64,000 nt of DNA from Novosphingobium sp. BW1 (GCF_008107685.1 NZ_VIRF01000090.1:124001-188000), one strand, 5' to 3'. Shown: positions 11,093 through 20,138, counted from the first letter of the stretch. The notes: generated from the sequence alone by a model not told the origin. A program made the numbers and translations.

Positions 11093-11431
11093 TCAGTCCC
11101 TGGGGCGCGCGGCTTTCTCGGCGATGCCCGACACGCCCTCGCGGCGGTCGAGTTCGGCAAGGACATCGGCAAGCGGCACACCCTTGGCGTTGAGCAGGAC
11201 CATGAGGTGGAAGATCAGATCGGCCGCCTCGCCCACCAGCGCAGCCTCGTCCTCGGCAAGCGCGGCAATGACCGTCTCGGTGCCCTCTTCGCCGACCTTC
11301 TGGGCGATCTTCTTGAGGCCCTTGGCGTTGAGCTTGGCGACATAGCTCGACGATGGGTCGGCCTGGCGACGCTGCGCGATGGTGGCTTCAAGGCGGGCCA
11401 AGGTATCGGATGGTGTATCGGGTGCGCTCAT
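11093..11431 (-). CDS. hisE: Phosphoribosyl-ATP pyrophosphohydrolase
   Basis: 112 residues, an all-helical MazG-like protein catalysing step two of histidine synthesis (PR-ATP to PR-AMP plus PPi). The metal-binding glutamates lie in GEEGTETVIAALAEDEAALVGEAADLI, the family's E-E-x-x-E and E-x-x-D pattern. It is separate from HisI here, whereas enterobacteria fuse the two. It sits downstream of hisF with a PEP-CTERM micro-gene between them. Confidence 0.95.
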   Translation of the reverse strand: MSAPDTPSDTLARLEATIAQRRQADPSSSYVAKLNAKGLKKIAQKVGEEGTETVIAALAEDEAALVGEAADLIFHLMVLLNAKGVPLADVLAELDRREGVSGIAEKAARPRD

Positions 11432-11488
11432 GGTCCGCCTGCCATGCGGTGCGCGGCGGCGGCGGTCAAGCCCGCTGTCGGGACCGTC

Positions 11489-11662
11489 TCAGTCCTGCTC
11501 GCGACGGCGTGCAAAACGACGCCCCAGCATCACCCCGGCAACGCCCAGCCCCAAAAGGAAAAGTCCGCTCGGTTCGGGCAGGCTCATGCCGTCCGCCGCA
11601 TGTGCCGGAAGCGCGCCTAGCAAAGCTCCGACAAGGGCCACGCACAAGACCTGGAACAGCAT
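11489..11662 (-). CDS. PEP-CTERM micro-protein (signal peptide plus sorting tag)
   Basis: 57 residues from the ATG at 11662, which has GGAGAGG just upstream; a longer form from 11701 is possible. Residues 1-22 are a Sec signal peptide ending PAHA. After about five residues the rest is a textbook PEP-CTERM tail: LPEPSG, a hydrophobic helix (LFLLGLGVAGVML) and a basic end GRRFARRR. There is almost no mature domain between the two signals. PEP-CTERM proteins are processed by exosortase and usually go with exopolysaccharide export; no exosortase lies in this window. It is inserted between hisF and hisE. It could be a real micro-protein or the remnant of a larger gene. Confidence 0.65.
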   Translation of the reverse strand: MLFQVLCVALVGALLGALPAHAADGMSLPEPSGLFLLGLGVAGVMLGRRFARRREQD

Positions 11663-11796
11663 CGCCCTCTCCAGACTGGAGCACCTAGTAACCTTGGCCA
11701 TTCCCTTAAGCGAGGCCTGTCTCAAGCCCTGAATACGTGCCTGTCTTGATATGAGCCACGCCGATTGAGACCTGGACCGTCCGGCGGCGCGACGCC

Positions 11797-12588
11797 TCAA
11801 CCATGGTGGAGCGACTGCCCTCGTGCCGGGAGCCCGGCTGCCCGCAGCGCCGCGTGGGCCTCGGCAATCGAATGGGTGCCGAAGTGAAAAATCGAAGCGG
11901 CCAGGACCGCGCTCGCATGCCCCTTGGTAACGCCCTCGACGAGATGATCGAGATTGCCCACGCCCCCGCTTGCAACGACCGGCACGGACACGTTGTCGGC
12001 AATTGCGCGGGTCAGGTCGAGGTCGTAGCCCTTCTTTGTACCGTCCCCGTCCATCGAGGTGACGAGCAGTTCGCCCGCGCCAAGGCCTGCCAGCTTCGCG
12101 GCGTGCTCCAGCGCGTCGATGCCGGTCGGGCGACGTCCGCCGTGGGTGAAGATCTCCCAGCGCTTGGGGCCGGTGCCGTCATCGACGCGGCGCGCATCGA
12201 CCGAGGCGACGATGCACTGCGCGCCAAAGCGCGCGGCGATGTCCGAGACGACTTCGGGCCGCGCGACCGCAGCCGAATTGACCGCCACCTTGTCAGCGCC
12301 CGCGAGCAGCAGCGCGCGTGCGTCCTCGGCCGTGCGTACGCCTCCGCCCACGGTCAGCGGCATGAAGCATACCTCGGCGGTGCGGCGCACGATGTCGAGG
12401 AGCGTGCCCCGTCCCTCGTGGCTGGCCGAAATGTCGAGGAAGCACAATTCGTCGGCTCCGGCGGCATCATAAGCGCGCGCCTGCTCGACCGGATCCCCTG
12501 CGTCCTTGAGGTCGACGAAGTTGACGCCCTTGACCACGCGGCCCTCGGCCACGTCGAGGCAGGGAATGACACGGACGCGTACGGTCAT
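11797..12588 (-). CDS. hisF: Imidazole glycerol phosphate synthase cyclase subunit
   Basis: 263 residues, a (beta-alpha)8 barrel with the N-terminal catalytic Asp in RVIPCLDVAEG (residue 12) and phosphate-binding loops near ASGGVGN. It uses ammonia from HisH to turn PRFAR into IGP and AICAR. The ATG at 12588 lies four bases after the hisA stop. The frame is open upstream, but that part lies inside hisA. The C-terminus ends GQSLHHG, a little longer than typical. Confidence 0.96.
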   Translation of the reverse strand: MTVRVRVIPCLDVAEGRVVKGVNFVDLKDAGDPVEQARAYDAAGADELCFLDISASHEGRGTLLDIVRRTAEVCFMPLTVGGGVRTAEDARALLLAGADKVAVNSAAVARPEVVSDIAARFGAQCIVASVDARRVDDGTGPKRWEIFTHGGRRPTGIDALEHAAKLAGLGAGELLVTSMDGDGTKKGYDLDLTRAIADNVSVPVVASGGVGNLDHLVEGVTKGHASAVLAASIFHFGTHSIAEAHAALRAAGLPARGQSLHHG

Positions 12589-12592
12589 GGGT

Positions 12593-13321
12593 TCAGTCCC
12601 TTTCCGCCATCTGCAGCGCCGCAGCGAGATCGAGGCGCCCATCGTAGAGCGCACGTCCTGTAATGACGCCCTCGATGCCGTCGTTCTCATGCAGCTTGAG
12701 CATGCGGATGTCGTCGAGCCCCTTCACGCCGCCACTCGCGATCACCGGCATGTCGGTCTGGCGGGCCAGATCCACGGTTGCCTGCACGTTGCAGCCCTTG
12801 AGCATGCCATCGCGGCCGATGTCGGTGAAAAGCAGCGAGGCGACGCCTGCATCCTCGAAGCGGCGGGCCAGATCCACGACCGATACGTCAGAGACATCGG
12901 CCCAGCCCTCGGTCGCGACCATGCCATCGCGCGCGTCGACCGCGACAACGATGCCGCCCGGGTATTCGCGCGCCATATCCTTGACGAACTGAGGGTCCTT
13001 GAGCGCCGCAGTACCCATGACGACGCGGCTGACGCCGAGGTTGAACCAGCCGGCGACAGCCTCGGGCGTGCGGATGCCGCCGCCCAGCTGCACATGGCCC
13101 TCGAAGGCCTCGAGAATGGCCTCGACCGCCTCACGGTTTTCCGCCTTGCCCGCGAAGGAGCCGTCGAGATCGACGACGTGAAGGAACTGCGAACCGGCCT
13201 CGGCAAAGAGCGCGGCCTGCGCGGCCGGGTTGTCGCCGTAGACGGTGGCGCGGGCCATGTCGCCCTCGGCGAGACGCACGACCTGACCTTGCTTGAGGTC
13301 GATGGCGGGAAAAACGATCAT
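12593..13321 (-). CDS. hisA: Phosphoribosylformimino-AICAR phosphate isomerase
   Basis: 242 residues, a half-barrel-duplicated (beta-alpha)8 protein. The N-terminal catalytic Asp is in FPAIDLKQG and the second acid in the VAVDARDG stretch; GGGIRT and ASGGVKG are the phosphate-gripping loops. It performs the Amadori isomerisation of ProFAR to PRFAR. It sits between hisH and hisF with one to four base gaps, so hisBHAF is one transcript. Confidence 0.97.
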   Translation of the reverse strand: MIVFPAIDLKQGQVVRLAEGDMARATVYGDNPAAQAALFAEAGSQFLHVVDLDGSFAGKAENREAVEAILEAFEGHVQLGGGIRTPEAVAGWFNLGVSRVVMGTAALKDPQFVKDMAREYPGGIVVAVDARDGMVATEGWADVSDVSVVDLARRFEDAGVASLLFTDIGRDGMLKGCNVQATVDLARQTDMPVIASGGVKGLDDIRMLKLHENDGIEGVITGRALYDGRLDLAAALQMAERD

Positions 13322-13322
13322 G

Positions 13323-13952
13323 TCAGGGCTTCCAGTCGAGGAATCGGGTCAGGAGGGCAAGGCCGTAGGCCTGGCTCTTTTCGGGATGGAACTGCACGCC
13401 CACGACGTTGTCCTGCGCGACCGCCGCAACCAGGCCGCCGCCATGGTCGGTCATCGCGGCAATCACATGGCCCTCGTCCGGGACGAAGTGGTAGGAGTGC
13501 AGGAAGTAGGCTTCACCGGCGGCTATCAGTCCCTGCGCGGGATCGTGGCGGCCCACGCCGACATCGTTCCAGCCCATATGCGGGACCTTGATGGCCGGCT
13601 CATCGCGCTCGATCCGGCGCACCTCGCCCGCAATCCAGTCAAGCCCGGGCGTCGTGCCGAATTCAAGCCCGCGCGAGGCGAGCAGCTGCATGCCCACGCA
13701 AATGCCCAGGAACGGCGCGCCGCCAATCTGCACCCGCTCGTGCAGGGCATCGACCATGCCGGGAATTGCCCAGAGCGCATCGGCGCAGGACTTGAACGCC
13801 CCCACGCCCGGCAGCACGATGCGGTCGGCCGTGCGCACGAACATGGGGTCCGCGGTAATCGTGACCTTTTCGGCACCGGCGGCTTTGAGCGCATTGGCGA
13901 CCGATTGCAGGTTGCCCGCGCCGTAATCGATGAGGGCCAGCTTCTCGGCCAT
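13323..13952 (-). CDS. hisH: Imidazole glycerol phosphate synthase glutaminase subunit
   Basis: 209 residues, class I glutamine amidotransferase. The nucleophile is Cys85 in LGICVGMQ and the His/Glu of the triad lie in GVQFHPEKS near the C-terminus; PGVGAF forms the oxyanion-side loop. It feeds ammonia into HisF. Its start overlaps the hisB stop by one base (TGATG). Confidence 0.97.
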   Translation of the reverse strand: MAEKLALIDYGAGNLQSVANALKAAGAEKVTITADPMFVRTADRIVLPGVGAFKSCADALWAIPGMVDALHERVQIGGAPFLGICVGMQLLASRGLEFGTTPGLDWIAGEVRRIERDEPAIKVPHMGWNDVGVGRHDPAQGLIAAGEAYFLHSYHFVPDEGHVIAAMTDHGGGLVAAVAQDNVVGVQFHPEKSQAYGLALLTRFLDWKP

Positions 13953-14554
13953 CAGAGCGACTTGGCCCCGAGGATCCCCTTGGTCGAGGGAACCGCCCCG
14001 CCCTTGCGCGGGTCGAGCTCGACCGCGGTGCGCATGGCGCGCGCGAAGCCCTTGAAGATGCCTTCGCAGATGTGATGGTTGTTGGTGCCGTAGAGCAGTT
14101 CGATGTGGAGCGTGATGCCAACCGCCTGCGCGATCGAGTGGAACCAGTGCTCAACCATCTCGGTGTCGAATTCGCCCAGCTTGTCCTGCGTGAAGCCCGC
14201 CTTCCAGACCAGATAGGGACGCCCCGAGATATCGAGCGAAACGCGGCTGAGCGCCTCGTCCATCGGCGAATTGACGTCGCCGTAGCGACCGATGCCCGCC
14301 TTGTCGCCCAGCGCCTCGGAGATGGCCTGGCCGATAGCGATGGCACTGTCCTCGGTCGTGTGGTGCTGATCGACGTGCAGATCGCCCTTGATGCGGCAGG
14401 TGATGTCGATCAGCGAATGGCGCGAGAACTGCTCGATCATGTGATCGAGAAAACCGATGCCGGTCGTGACATCGTAATGGCCGGTGCCGTCGAGATTGAC
14501 CTCCACATGGATGTCGGTCTCGTGAGTCTTGCGGGTGATCGAGGCTGTACGCAT
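13952..14554 (-). CDS. hisB: Imidazoleglycerol-phosphate dehydratase
   Basis: 200 residues, monofunctional IGPD without the HisB phosphatase domain found in enterobacteria. Both metal-binding histidine motifs are present: HHTTED at residues 64-69 and NHHICEG near 160. It is the first gene of the his block; the 199 bases upstream, divergent from sspB, should hold the promoters for both directions. Confidence 0.97.
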   Translation of the reverse strand: MRTASITRKTHETDIHVEVNLDGTGHYDVTTGIGFLDHMIEQFSRHSLIDITCRIKGDLHVDQHHTTEDSAIAIGQAISEALGDKAGIGRYGDVNSPMDEALSRVSLDISGRPYLVWKAGFTQDKLGEFDTEMVEHWFHSIAQAVGITLHIELLYGTNNHHICEGIFKGFARAMRTAVELDPRKGGAVPSTKGILGAKSL

Positions 14555-14753
14555 GAAAAGGTCCTATAAACCTGTGCGAGCGGGAATCAATCGCATGCGT
14601 TGTCCGCACCCGCTTTCCAATTGCGTCCGTGTGGCCAGCGGCTGCGTGATGGATATTACCAGTTGTATTTTCGACGCGCGCGCGCACGAAATGGTGCAAA
14701 AATGAGTCCATTGTGGCTTGACCCCAAGCCCAACGATGCGCACCTAGAGCGCG

Positions 14754-15257
14754 ATGAACGATACGCCACCCGATAGCCTGATCCCTTACGATGAAATCGT
14801 GCAGGAAGCCCTGCGCGCCGTCGTGGGACGCGTGCTGGGCCAGGTCGAAGCCACCAATGGCGTCCTGCCCGGCAATCACCACTTCTACATCACGTTCAAG
14901 ACGGGCGCTCCGGGAGTTTCCATTCCCCCGGAACTGAAGGCCCGCTTCCCGGACGAGATGACCATCGTTCTGCAGAACAAGTTCTGGGACCTGTCCGTCA
15001 GCGACGACAGCTTCACGGTCAGCCTCAGCTTCAACCAGGTGCCCTCCAAGCTCGACATTCCCTTCTCGGCGATCACCGCGTTCGTCGATCCGGCGGTCGA
15101 TTTCGGCCTCCAGTTCCAGGCCATGGAAGGCGACGAGGACTTCGACGACACGCTGCCTGCCGAGAACGACCCGATGGAACGCGACATTGCCTCGCGCGTT
15201 ACCCCCAGCGAAGACGGCTCGAACGTCGTCTCTGTGGATTTCGGCAAGAAGTCGTAG
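14754..15257 (+). CDS. SspB-type ClpXP adaptor (alphaproteobacterial)
   Basis: 167 residues. The N-terminal 125 residues match the SspB fold: LIPYDEIVQEALR, the HHFYITF strand, PDEMTIVLQNKFWDL and the SFNQVPSKLDIPFSAITAFVDP region that forms the peptide-binding groove. A short acidic linker and a hydrophobic C-terminal tail (SNVVSVDFGKKS) resemble the ClpX-docking segment. SspB delivers ssrA-tagged and other substrates to ClpXP. It is divergent from hisB. No strong ribosome site is visible but the ATG at 14754 fits the family start. Confidence 0.88.
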   Translation: MNDTPPDSLIPYDEIVQEALRAVVGRVLGQVEATNGVLPGNHHFYITFKTGAPGVSIPPELKARFPDEMTIVLQNKFWDLSVSDDSFTVSLSFNQVPSKLDIPFSAITAFVDPAVDFGLQFQAMEGDEDFDDTLPAENDPMERDIASRVTPSEDGSNVVSVDFGKKS

Positions 15258-15312
15258 TCGGCCCTCCCGTGGCGGCCTGCACTTCGTGAAGCGGCCATGT
15301 CGCCGCATTAGG

Positions 15313-15828
15313 ATGGAAACGCGCACGATGGCAGGCAGGAAAAAGGCAGAACCCAGCGCTCCGCTGACGGTGGACGTGGATCGGCCATCACCTGTGCCTG
15401 TCGACGCGCAGCAAGCGCAGGTCACCCCGGGGCTCAGCCCGGGCCTGCGTTACGTCAAGCGTGCGGATACCAAGCTGCCTGCCGCGCGGGTGCTGGGGCC
15501 CAGCCCGAACCCCGCGACCAACCTCGCCATTGCCGACATAGCCCTGCGCGCGACCTCGATGATCGCGCGTCAGGCGATGGAACGCGCGCTTCTGGGCCGC
15601 GCCTATGCGCCGCGCAAGGCGCGTCAGATCCTGCGCGGTCGCTCGATGGCGCAGGTGCTCCTGCACCGCTCAATCGCCAAAGTCGCCATGCGCTCGATCC
15701 CGGGAGCTCTGGTGGTGGGCGGCAGCCTCATCGCCAAGACCTTGTATGACCGGCATAAAGAGCACAAGGCCGCCGCCTCGGGCGCCAGCAGGATCGAGGA
15801 AATGGCCAAGGACGGCGCCGAGGACTGA
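15313..15828 (+). CDS. Conserved hypothetical protein, basic
   Basis: About 171 residues; starts at 15313 and 15328 (MAGRKKAEPSAP) are both possible and neither has a clear ribosome site. The N-terminal 45 residues are Pro/Val-rich and probably disordered. The rest is rich in Arg and Ala with amphipathic helices (NLAIADIALRATSMIARQAMERALL) and one short hydrophobic stretch (IPGALVVGGSLIAKTL). No enzyme motif is seen. It lies between sspB and gmk on the same strand. I do not recognise the family. Confidence 0.65.
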   Translation: METRTMAGRKKAEPSAPLTVDVDRPSPVPVDAQQAQVTPGLSPGLRYVKRADTKLPAARVLGPSPNPATNLAIADIALRATSMIARQAMERALLGRAYAPRKARQILRGRSMAQVLLHRSIAKVAMRSIPGALVVGGSLIAKTLYDRHKEHKAAASGASRIEEMAKDGAED

Positions 15829-15930
15829 TCCCGCCCCCCCGCACCTCCCTCCCTTCCCGAACCGTGGAGGTTTCGCCGTTCGCGGGCCGGTTCCGCTTGA
15901 TTTGCGCAAGGTCTGGCGGCATCGGGAGGC

Positions 15931-16617
15931 ATGCCCAGCGACACCTCCTCCACCCGTTCCGCCCATGACGAAGGCAACGCGCTCGACCGGCGCGGCCTGA
16001 TGCTGATCCTCTCTTCGCCTTCAGGCGCAGGCAAGACGACGATCTCGCGCATGCTGCTCGAACGCGATCCGCATATCCGCAACTCGGTCTCGTGCACCAC
16101 CCGCGCGCCGCGTCCGGGCGAGGTCGATGGCCGGGACTACCACTTCGTCAGCCAGGACCAGTTCGACCGCATGGCCGAAGATGGCGAGTTCCTGGAATGG
16201 GCCCATGTCTTCGGCAAGAGTTACGGGACCCCCAAGGCGCAGGTGAAGGCCGGGCTCAAGGCCGGACAGGACTATATCTTCGACATCGACTGGCAGGGCA
16301 CCCAGCAGCTTTACCAGAAGCTGGAACGCGACGTCGTGCGCGTCTTCCTGCTGCCCCCCAGCATCGAGGAGCTGCGCCGCCGCCTGACAGGGCGTGGCAC
16401 CGACAGCGCCGAGGTCATCGCCGCGCGCATGGAGCGTGCCCGCTGGGAAATCAGCCACTGGGACGGCTATGACTACGTCGTGGTCAACGATGACATCGAC
16501 GCCTGCTTTGCAAAGGTAAAGCAGATCCTGGCTTCCGAGCGCCTGCGCCGCGCGCGCCAGACCGGCCTCATCGGCTTCGTACGCGGCCTCATGGAGCCCG
16601 ACGACGAACTGGGCTGA
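15931..16617 (+). CDS. gmk: Guanylate kinase
   Basis: 228 residues. The P-loop SSPSGAGKTT lies at residues 28-37, followed by the GMP-binding SCTTRAPRPGEVDGRDYHFV region and the lid segment RLTGRGTDS. It converts GMP to GDP with ATP. The first 20 residues (Ser/His/Asp-rich) are longer than usual; the AGG before the ATG at 15931 is too close to be a good ribosome site, so the exact start is uncertain. Confidence 0.95.
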   Translation: MPSDTSSTRSAHDEGNALDRRGLMLILSSPSGAGKTTISRMLLERDPHIRNSVSCTTRAPRPGEVDGRDYHFVSQDQFDRMAEDGEFLEWAHVFGKSYGTPKAQVKAGLKAGQDYIFDIDWQGTQQLYQKLERDVVRVFLLPPSIEELRRRLTGRGTDSAEVIAARMERARWEISHWDGYDYVVVNDDIDACFAKVKQILASERLRRARQTGLIGFVRGLMEPDDELG

Positions 16618-16756
16618 CTCCTGGCTCCGGGGCTGGACGAAAGATTCAAACACGCTCGCCCCAAGCACAATCCTTTTTCTTGTTCTGCGCGCCCCGCCGC
16701 GATAGGCGCAGCGCCGAAACGTACCTACAACCCATCTTTTCCCGGAGACACTCCAG

Positions 16757-17593
16757 ATGTCCGATATCGAAACCGCGATCGAAGCCGCCTTCGAAGACCG
16801 CGCCAACGTGACCCCTGCCAGCGAGGACGTGCGCAAGATCGTTGATGAAGCGCTCGGCCTGCTCGATTCGGGCAAGGCGCGCGTGGCCGAACCCGACGGC
16901 GAAGGCGGCTGGAAGGTCAACCAGTGGCTGAAGAAGGCGGTTCTCCTCTCGTTCCGCCTGAACGACAACGCGCCGATGGACTACGGCTCGGCCGGCGCGC
17001 CCGCGTTCGACAAGGTGCCGCTCAAGTTCACCGGCTGGACCGAAGCCGATTTCAGGGACGCGGGCATCCGCGTGGTTCCGGGCGCGGTCGTTCGCCGCAG
17101 CGCGCACATCGCCAAGGGCGTGGTGCTGATGCCCTCGTTCACGAACCTGGGCGCCTACGTCGGCGAAGGCACGATGGTCGACACCTGGGCCACCGTCGGC
17201 TCGTGCGCGCAGATTGGCAAGAATGTCCACATCTCGGGCGGCGTGGGCATTGGCGGCGTGCTCGAACCGCTCCAGGCAGGCCCTGTCATCATCGAGGACA
17301 ACTGCTTCATCGGCGCGCGTTCGGAAGTGGCCGAAGGCGTGCGCGTGGGTGAAGGTGCGGTGCTCTCGATGGGTGTCTACCTCGGCGCCTCGACCAAGAT
17401 CGTGAACCGTGCAACCGGTGAAGTCCACGTCGGCTACGTTCCGCCCTTCTCGGTCGTCGTGCCCGGCACACTGCCCGGCAAGCCGCTTCCCGACGGCACC
17501 CCCGGCCCCTCGCTCTACTGCGCGGTGATCGTGAAGACCGTCGACGCACAGACCCGCTCGAAGACCGGCATCAACGACCTCCTGCGCGACTGA
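16757..17593 (+). CDS. dapD: 2,3,4,5-tetrahydropyridine-2,6-dicarboxylate N-succinyltransferase
   Basis: 278 residues, full length. The C-terminal half shows the hexapeptide repeats of a left-handed beta-helix (VVLMPSFTNLGAYVGEGTMV and following), with SGGVGIGGVLEPLQA typical of DapD. It succinylates tetrahydrodipicolinate in the lysine/diaminopimelate pathway. A GGAG at 16743 precedes the ATG. It stands alone; the 139 bases upstream, after gmk, hold no gene. Confidence 0.97.
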   Translation: MSDIETAIEAAFEDRANVTPASEDVRKIVDEALGLLDSGKARVAEPDGEGGWKVNQWLKKAVLLSFRLNDNAPMDYGSAGAPAFDKVPLKFTGWTEADFRDAGIRVVPGAVVRRSAHIAKGVVLMPSFTNLGAYVGEGTMVDTWATVGSCAQIGKNVHISGGVGIGGVLEPLQAGPVIIEDNCFIGARSEVAEGVRVGEGAVLSMGVYLGASTKIVNRATGEVHVGYVPPFSVVVPGTLPGKPLPDGTPGPSLYCAVIVKTVDAQTRSKTGINDLLRD

Positions 17594-17684
17594 TCGCGCA
17601 CGGCCTGCGAGCCACGCAGGAACATATCGGCGACATGTCGCGTTCCTCTCCAGATAAGCACAATATCTGCGGAAAGGATGCGAC

Positions 17685-17909
17685 ATGGAACGCCCCCCTA
17701 CCGAAACACATATCGACGAGGACGCCGCACGAGGCGGCAGCACGCCTCATATCGTGCGCTACGTCCTTGGCATCAGCCTCGCCCTTGCCATCATCGGCCT
17801 CTCGCTCGCCTGGATGACCGGCGCGCTGCTCTCCGGCGAGGAGGAAGAAACCTCCACCTCCGGCGCCAATGCGCAAAGCGAGATGCAAGCCCCCGCCAAG
17901 GCGGCCTGA
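17685..17909 (+). CDS. Small single-pass membrane protein
   Basis: 74 residues with a GGAAAGG ribosome site nine bases upstream. An acidic N-terminus leads into one hydrophobic helix (about 25-47, VLGISLALAIIGLSLAWMTGALL) and a Glu/Ser/Ala-rich tail. No known domain. It is six bases upstream of the DUF2945 gene, so the two are probably co-expressed. Confidence 0.65.
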   Translation: MERPPTETHIDEDAARGGSTPHIVRYVLGISLALAIIGLSLAWMTGALLSGEEEETSTSGANAQSEMQAPAKAA

Positions 17910-17914
17910 ATCCG

Positions 17915-18133
17915 ATGGCGACCGACTTCGACAAAGGCACCTGCGTGCGCTGGAACTGGGGGGATGGCTCCGCCAGCGGCACGATCACCGAGCGCTTTGA
18001 GAGCCGCGTCACCCGCACCATCAAAGGCAGCGAGATCGTGCGCAACGCCAGCGCCGACAACCCCGCTTTCCTGATCGAACAGGATGACGGAGCGCAGGTC
18101 CTCAAGAGCGCCTCGGAACTGGAAAAGGCCTAA
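17915..18133 (+). CDS. DUF2945 (HVA1-like Tudor-fold) protein
   Basis: 72 residues. Family pattern: FDKGTCVRWNWGDGSASGTI, then a short beta strand segment with TIKGSEIVRNASADNPAFLI, ending in the characteristic DGAQVLKSASELEK. DUF2945/HVA1 proteins are small beta-barrels of unknown function in soil bacteria and fungi. The frame stays open upstream but the preceding membrane-protein gene occupies that part, so the ATG at 17915 is used. Confidence 0.8.
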   Translation: MATDFDKGTCVRWNWGDGSASGTITERFESRVTRTIKGSEIVRNASADNPAFLIEQDDGAQVLKSASELEKA

Positions 18134-18196
18134 AGCCTCCCCGCCTCCCCTCAAACACGAGGCTGCGGGAAAAACCCAGAGTGCTTGCGACCCCGC

Positions 18197-19465
18197 TCAG
18201 AATGCCGTTGGCGATTCAAAAGCGGGATCCTTCGTGTGCGCCTTGGCATAGGCTTCGGCCGCCTTGAGGACGCGCATCATGTTGCGGCTGGAAATCTTCT
18301 CCAGGTCGTCTTGCGCAAATCCGCGCCGCGCCAGTTCGGTGAAGAGCGCCGGATAGGAGGAGACATCGGGCATCCCCTCAACGCCCACCGAACCACCATC
18401 AAAGTCGCCGCCGAGACCGATGTAGTCCGTGCCGATGCGCTTCGCGATGTACTCGACGTGATCGGCGATCTGCGCCACGGTCGCGACCGGCTTGGGATGC
18501 GCGGAAATCCAGCTATCCATGCCCGCCTCAGCCGCCTCGGGCGCGTTGGGATAGAGCGATTTCAGGCGCGCAGCCTCGCCCAGGCGGCTGGCCTGCCACT
18601 GACGCAGGTCCTCGCTGACGTAGCTGGGGTAGAAGTTCACCATCACGATTCCGCCGTTGGCCTTGATCCGTTCGAGGATCGTGTCGGGTACGTTGCGCGG
18701 GTGACCATCTACACCTTGCGCGCCCGAGTGGCTGAAAATCACCGGCGCGCGCGCCACGTCGAGCGCATCGGCCATGGTCTTGGGGGAAACATGGCTGAGA
18801 TCGACCAGCATGCCGATGCGCTGCATCTCCCGCACGAGATCCTTGCCGAAAGCGGTCAACCCGTCATGTTCGGGCGCGTCGGTGGCGCTGTCGGCCCAGG
18901 GGGTGTTCTTGAAGTGGGTCAGCGTGAGATAGCGTGCGCCCAGTTCGTACATCTGGCGTACGACGCCCAGCGACGAGCCGATCGAATGCCCGCCCTCCAT
19001 ACCGATGAGCGAGGCGATCTTGCCCGCCTTGCGCGCGGCTTCAACCTCGGCTGAACTGGTCGCGTACATCATCTCGTCCGGGTGCGCGGCAATGATCCGC
19101 TTCATGACGTCGATCTGCTCCATCGTCGCCTGCACCGCCTGCTGCTCGTTCAGCATGGCCGAGACGTAAACCGACCAGAACTGAGCGCCGACCTTGCCCT
19201 CACGAAGGCGTGCAAGGTCGGTCTGCATCGGTCCCTTGCCGTTTTCCGGATCGGCCGTGGTCCTCGTGTCGGCAAAGTCGAAGCCGGCAAGGATGTCCTG
19301 GCGCCGCTCGCGCAGTTGCTCGGGCACGTCGTTGTGGCCGTCCCAGACTGGCGCGTTGCGCAGCGCGGCGGCCGCGACTTCGGCGGGCGATGACGCCGCC
19401 AGCCCGCTCACCGGCCACGTCACGGTGGTGGCAAGGACGAGGGCGAGCAGCGAAGGGCGGGACAT
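18197..19465 (-). CDS. Secreted membrane dipeptidase (M19 family)
   Basis: 422 residues. A signal peptide (about 1-23, ending GLAA) is followed by the M19 zinc site: DGHND (His44, Asp46), the bridging Glu in GMEGGHS, and the histidines in DLSHVS and FSHSGA. Renal dipeptidase-type enzymes cleave dipeptides, including those with a D-residue, in the periplasm or at the membrane. The start at 19465 is preferred because it begins the signal peptide and has AAGGTG upstream; the frame is open for 25 more codons. Divergent from the cupin gene. Confidence 0.92.
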   Translation of the reverse strand: MSRPSLLALVLATTVTWPVSGLAASSPAEVAAAALRNAPVWDGHNDVPEQLRERRQDILAGFDFADTRTTADPENGKGPMQTDLARLREGKVGAQFWSVYVSAMLNEQQAVQATMEQIDVMKRIIAAHPDEMMYATSSAEVEAARKAGKIASLIGMEGGHSIGSSLGVVRQMYELGARYLTLTHFKNTPWADSATDAPEHDGLTAFGKDLVREMQRIGMLVDLSHVSPKTMADALDVARAPVIFSHSGAQGVDGHPRNVPDTILERIKANGGIVMVNFYPSYVSEDLRQWQASRLGEAARLKSLYPNAPEAAEAGMDSWISAHPKPVATVAQIADHVEYIAKRIGTDYIGLGGDFDGGSVGVEGMPDVSSYPALFTELARRGFAQDDLEKISSRNMMRVLKAAEAYAKAHTKDPAFESPTAF

Positions 19466-19673
19466 AGAGGAACACCTTGTGGGAATGGGGAGAAGACCAA
19501 GGTGGCGCAGCCGCCCTGCCCCACGCAAGAGCCAATTCACCGGAACCCAAGGTATTTACGGGAAAAAGCCGCAATACCCCAGCTTGCCCCCATCGTAACG
19601 CGCCCGGTTGCCCTTGGCGCCCACATCAGCGATCCTTCGCGGTCTCCCCTGCCGACCACCGCAAGGACACTGC

Positions 19674-20126
19674 ATGCACGCTCCTCCAAGCCCCGCAGCT
19701 CTGATCGAACGCCTTGGCCTGATTCCGCACCCTGAGGGCGGCTGGTACAAGGAGACCTGGCGCGCGCCTGCCCCGGACGGGGAGCGCCCGGGTGCGACAG
19801 CAATCCATTTCCTGCTCGAAGCGCACCAGCGCTCGCACTGGCACCGGGTGCTCGATGCGGACGAGATCTGGTTGTGGCATGCTGGCAGCCCGCTCGCCCT
19901 GGCCCAGTCCGAGACCGACGCCGGGCCGGTACGACAAGAGATCCTGGGCACCGACATCCTCAATGGCGAGGCGCCGCAACTGCGCGTCCCCAAAGGCTAC
20001 TGGCAGGCAGCCTGGCCGCTCGCACGCGGCGCGCCGGGCTGGACGCTGGTCAGTTGCATCGTCACCCCCGGCTTCGATTTTTCGGTGTTCGAACTCGCCA
20101 CGCCGGGGTGGGCCCCGGGCGACTGA
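19674..20126 (+). CDS. Cupin family protein (DUF985)
   Basis: 150 residues. The DUF985 pattern is complete: LIPHPEGGWYKETWR at the start, TAIHFLL, SHWHRVLDADEIWLWHAG carrying the putative metal-binding histidines, and WTLVSCIVTPGFDFSVFELA at the end. These are single-domain beta-barrels of uncertain function, some of them lyases or isomerases on sugars. The ATG at 19674 has AAGGA upstream. Divergent from the dipeptidase. Confidence 0.85.
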   Translation: MHAPPSPAALIERLGLIPHPEGGWYKETWRAPAPDGERPGATAIHFLLEAHQRSHWHRVLDADEIWLWHAGSPLALAQSETDAGPVRQEILGTDILNGEAPQLRVPKGYWQAAWPLARGAPGWTLVSCIVTPGFDFSVFELATPGWAPGD

Positions 20127-20138
20127 CGCAAAGCGGAC

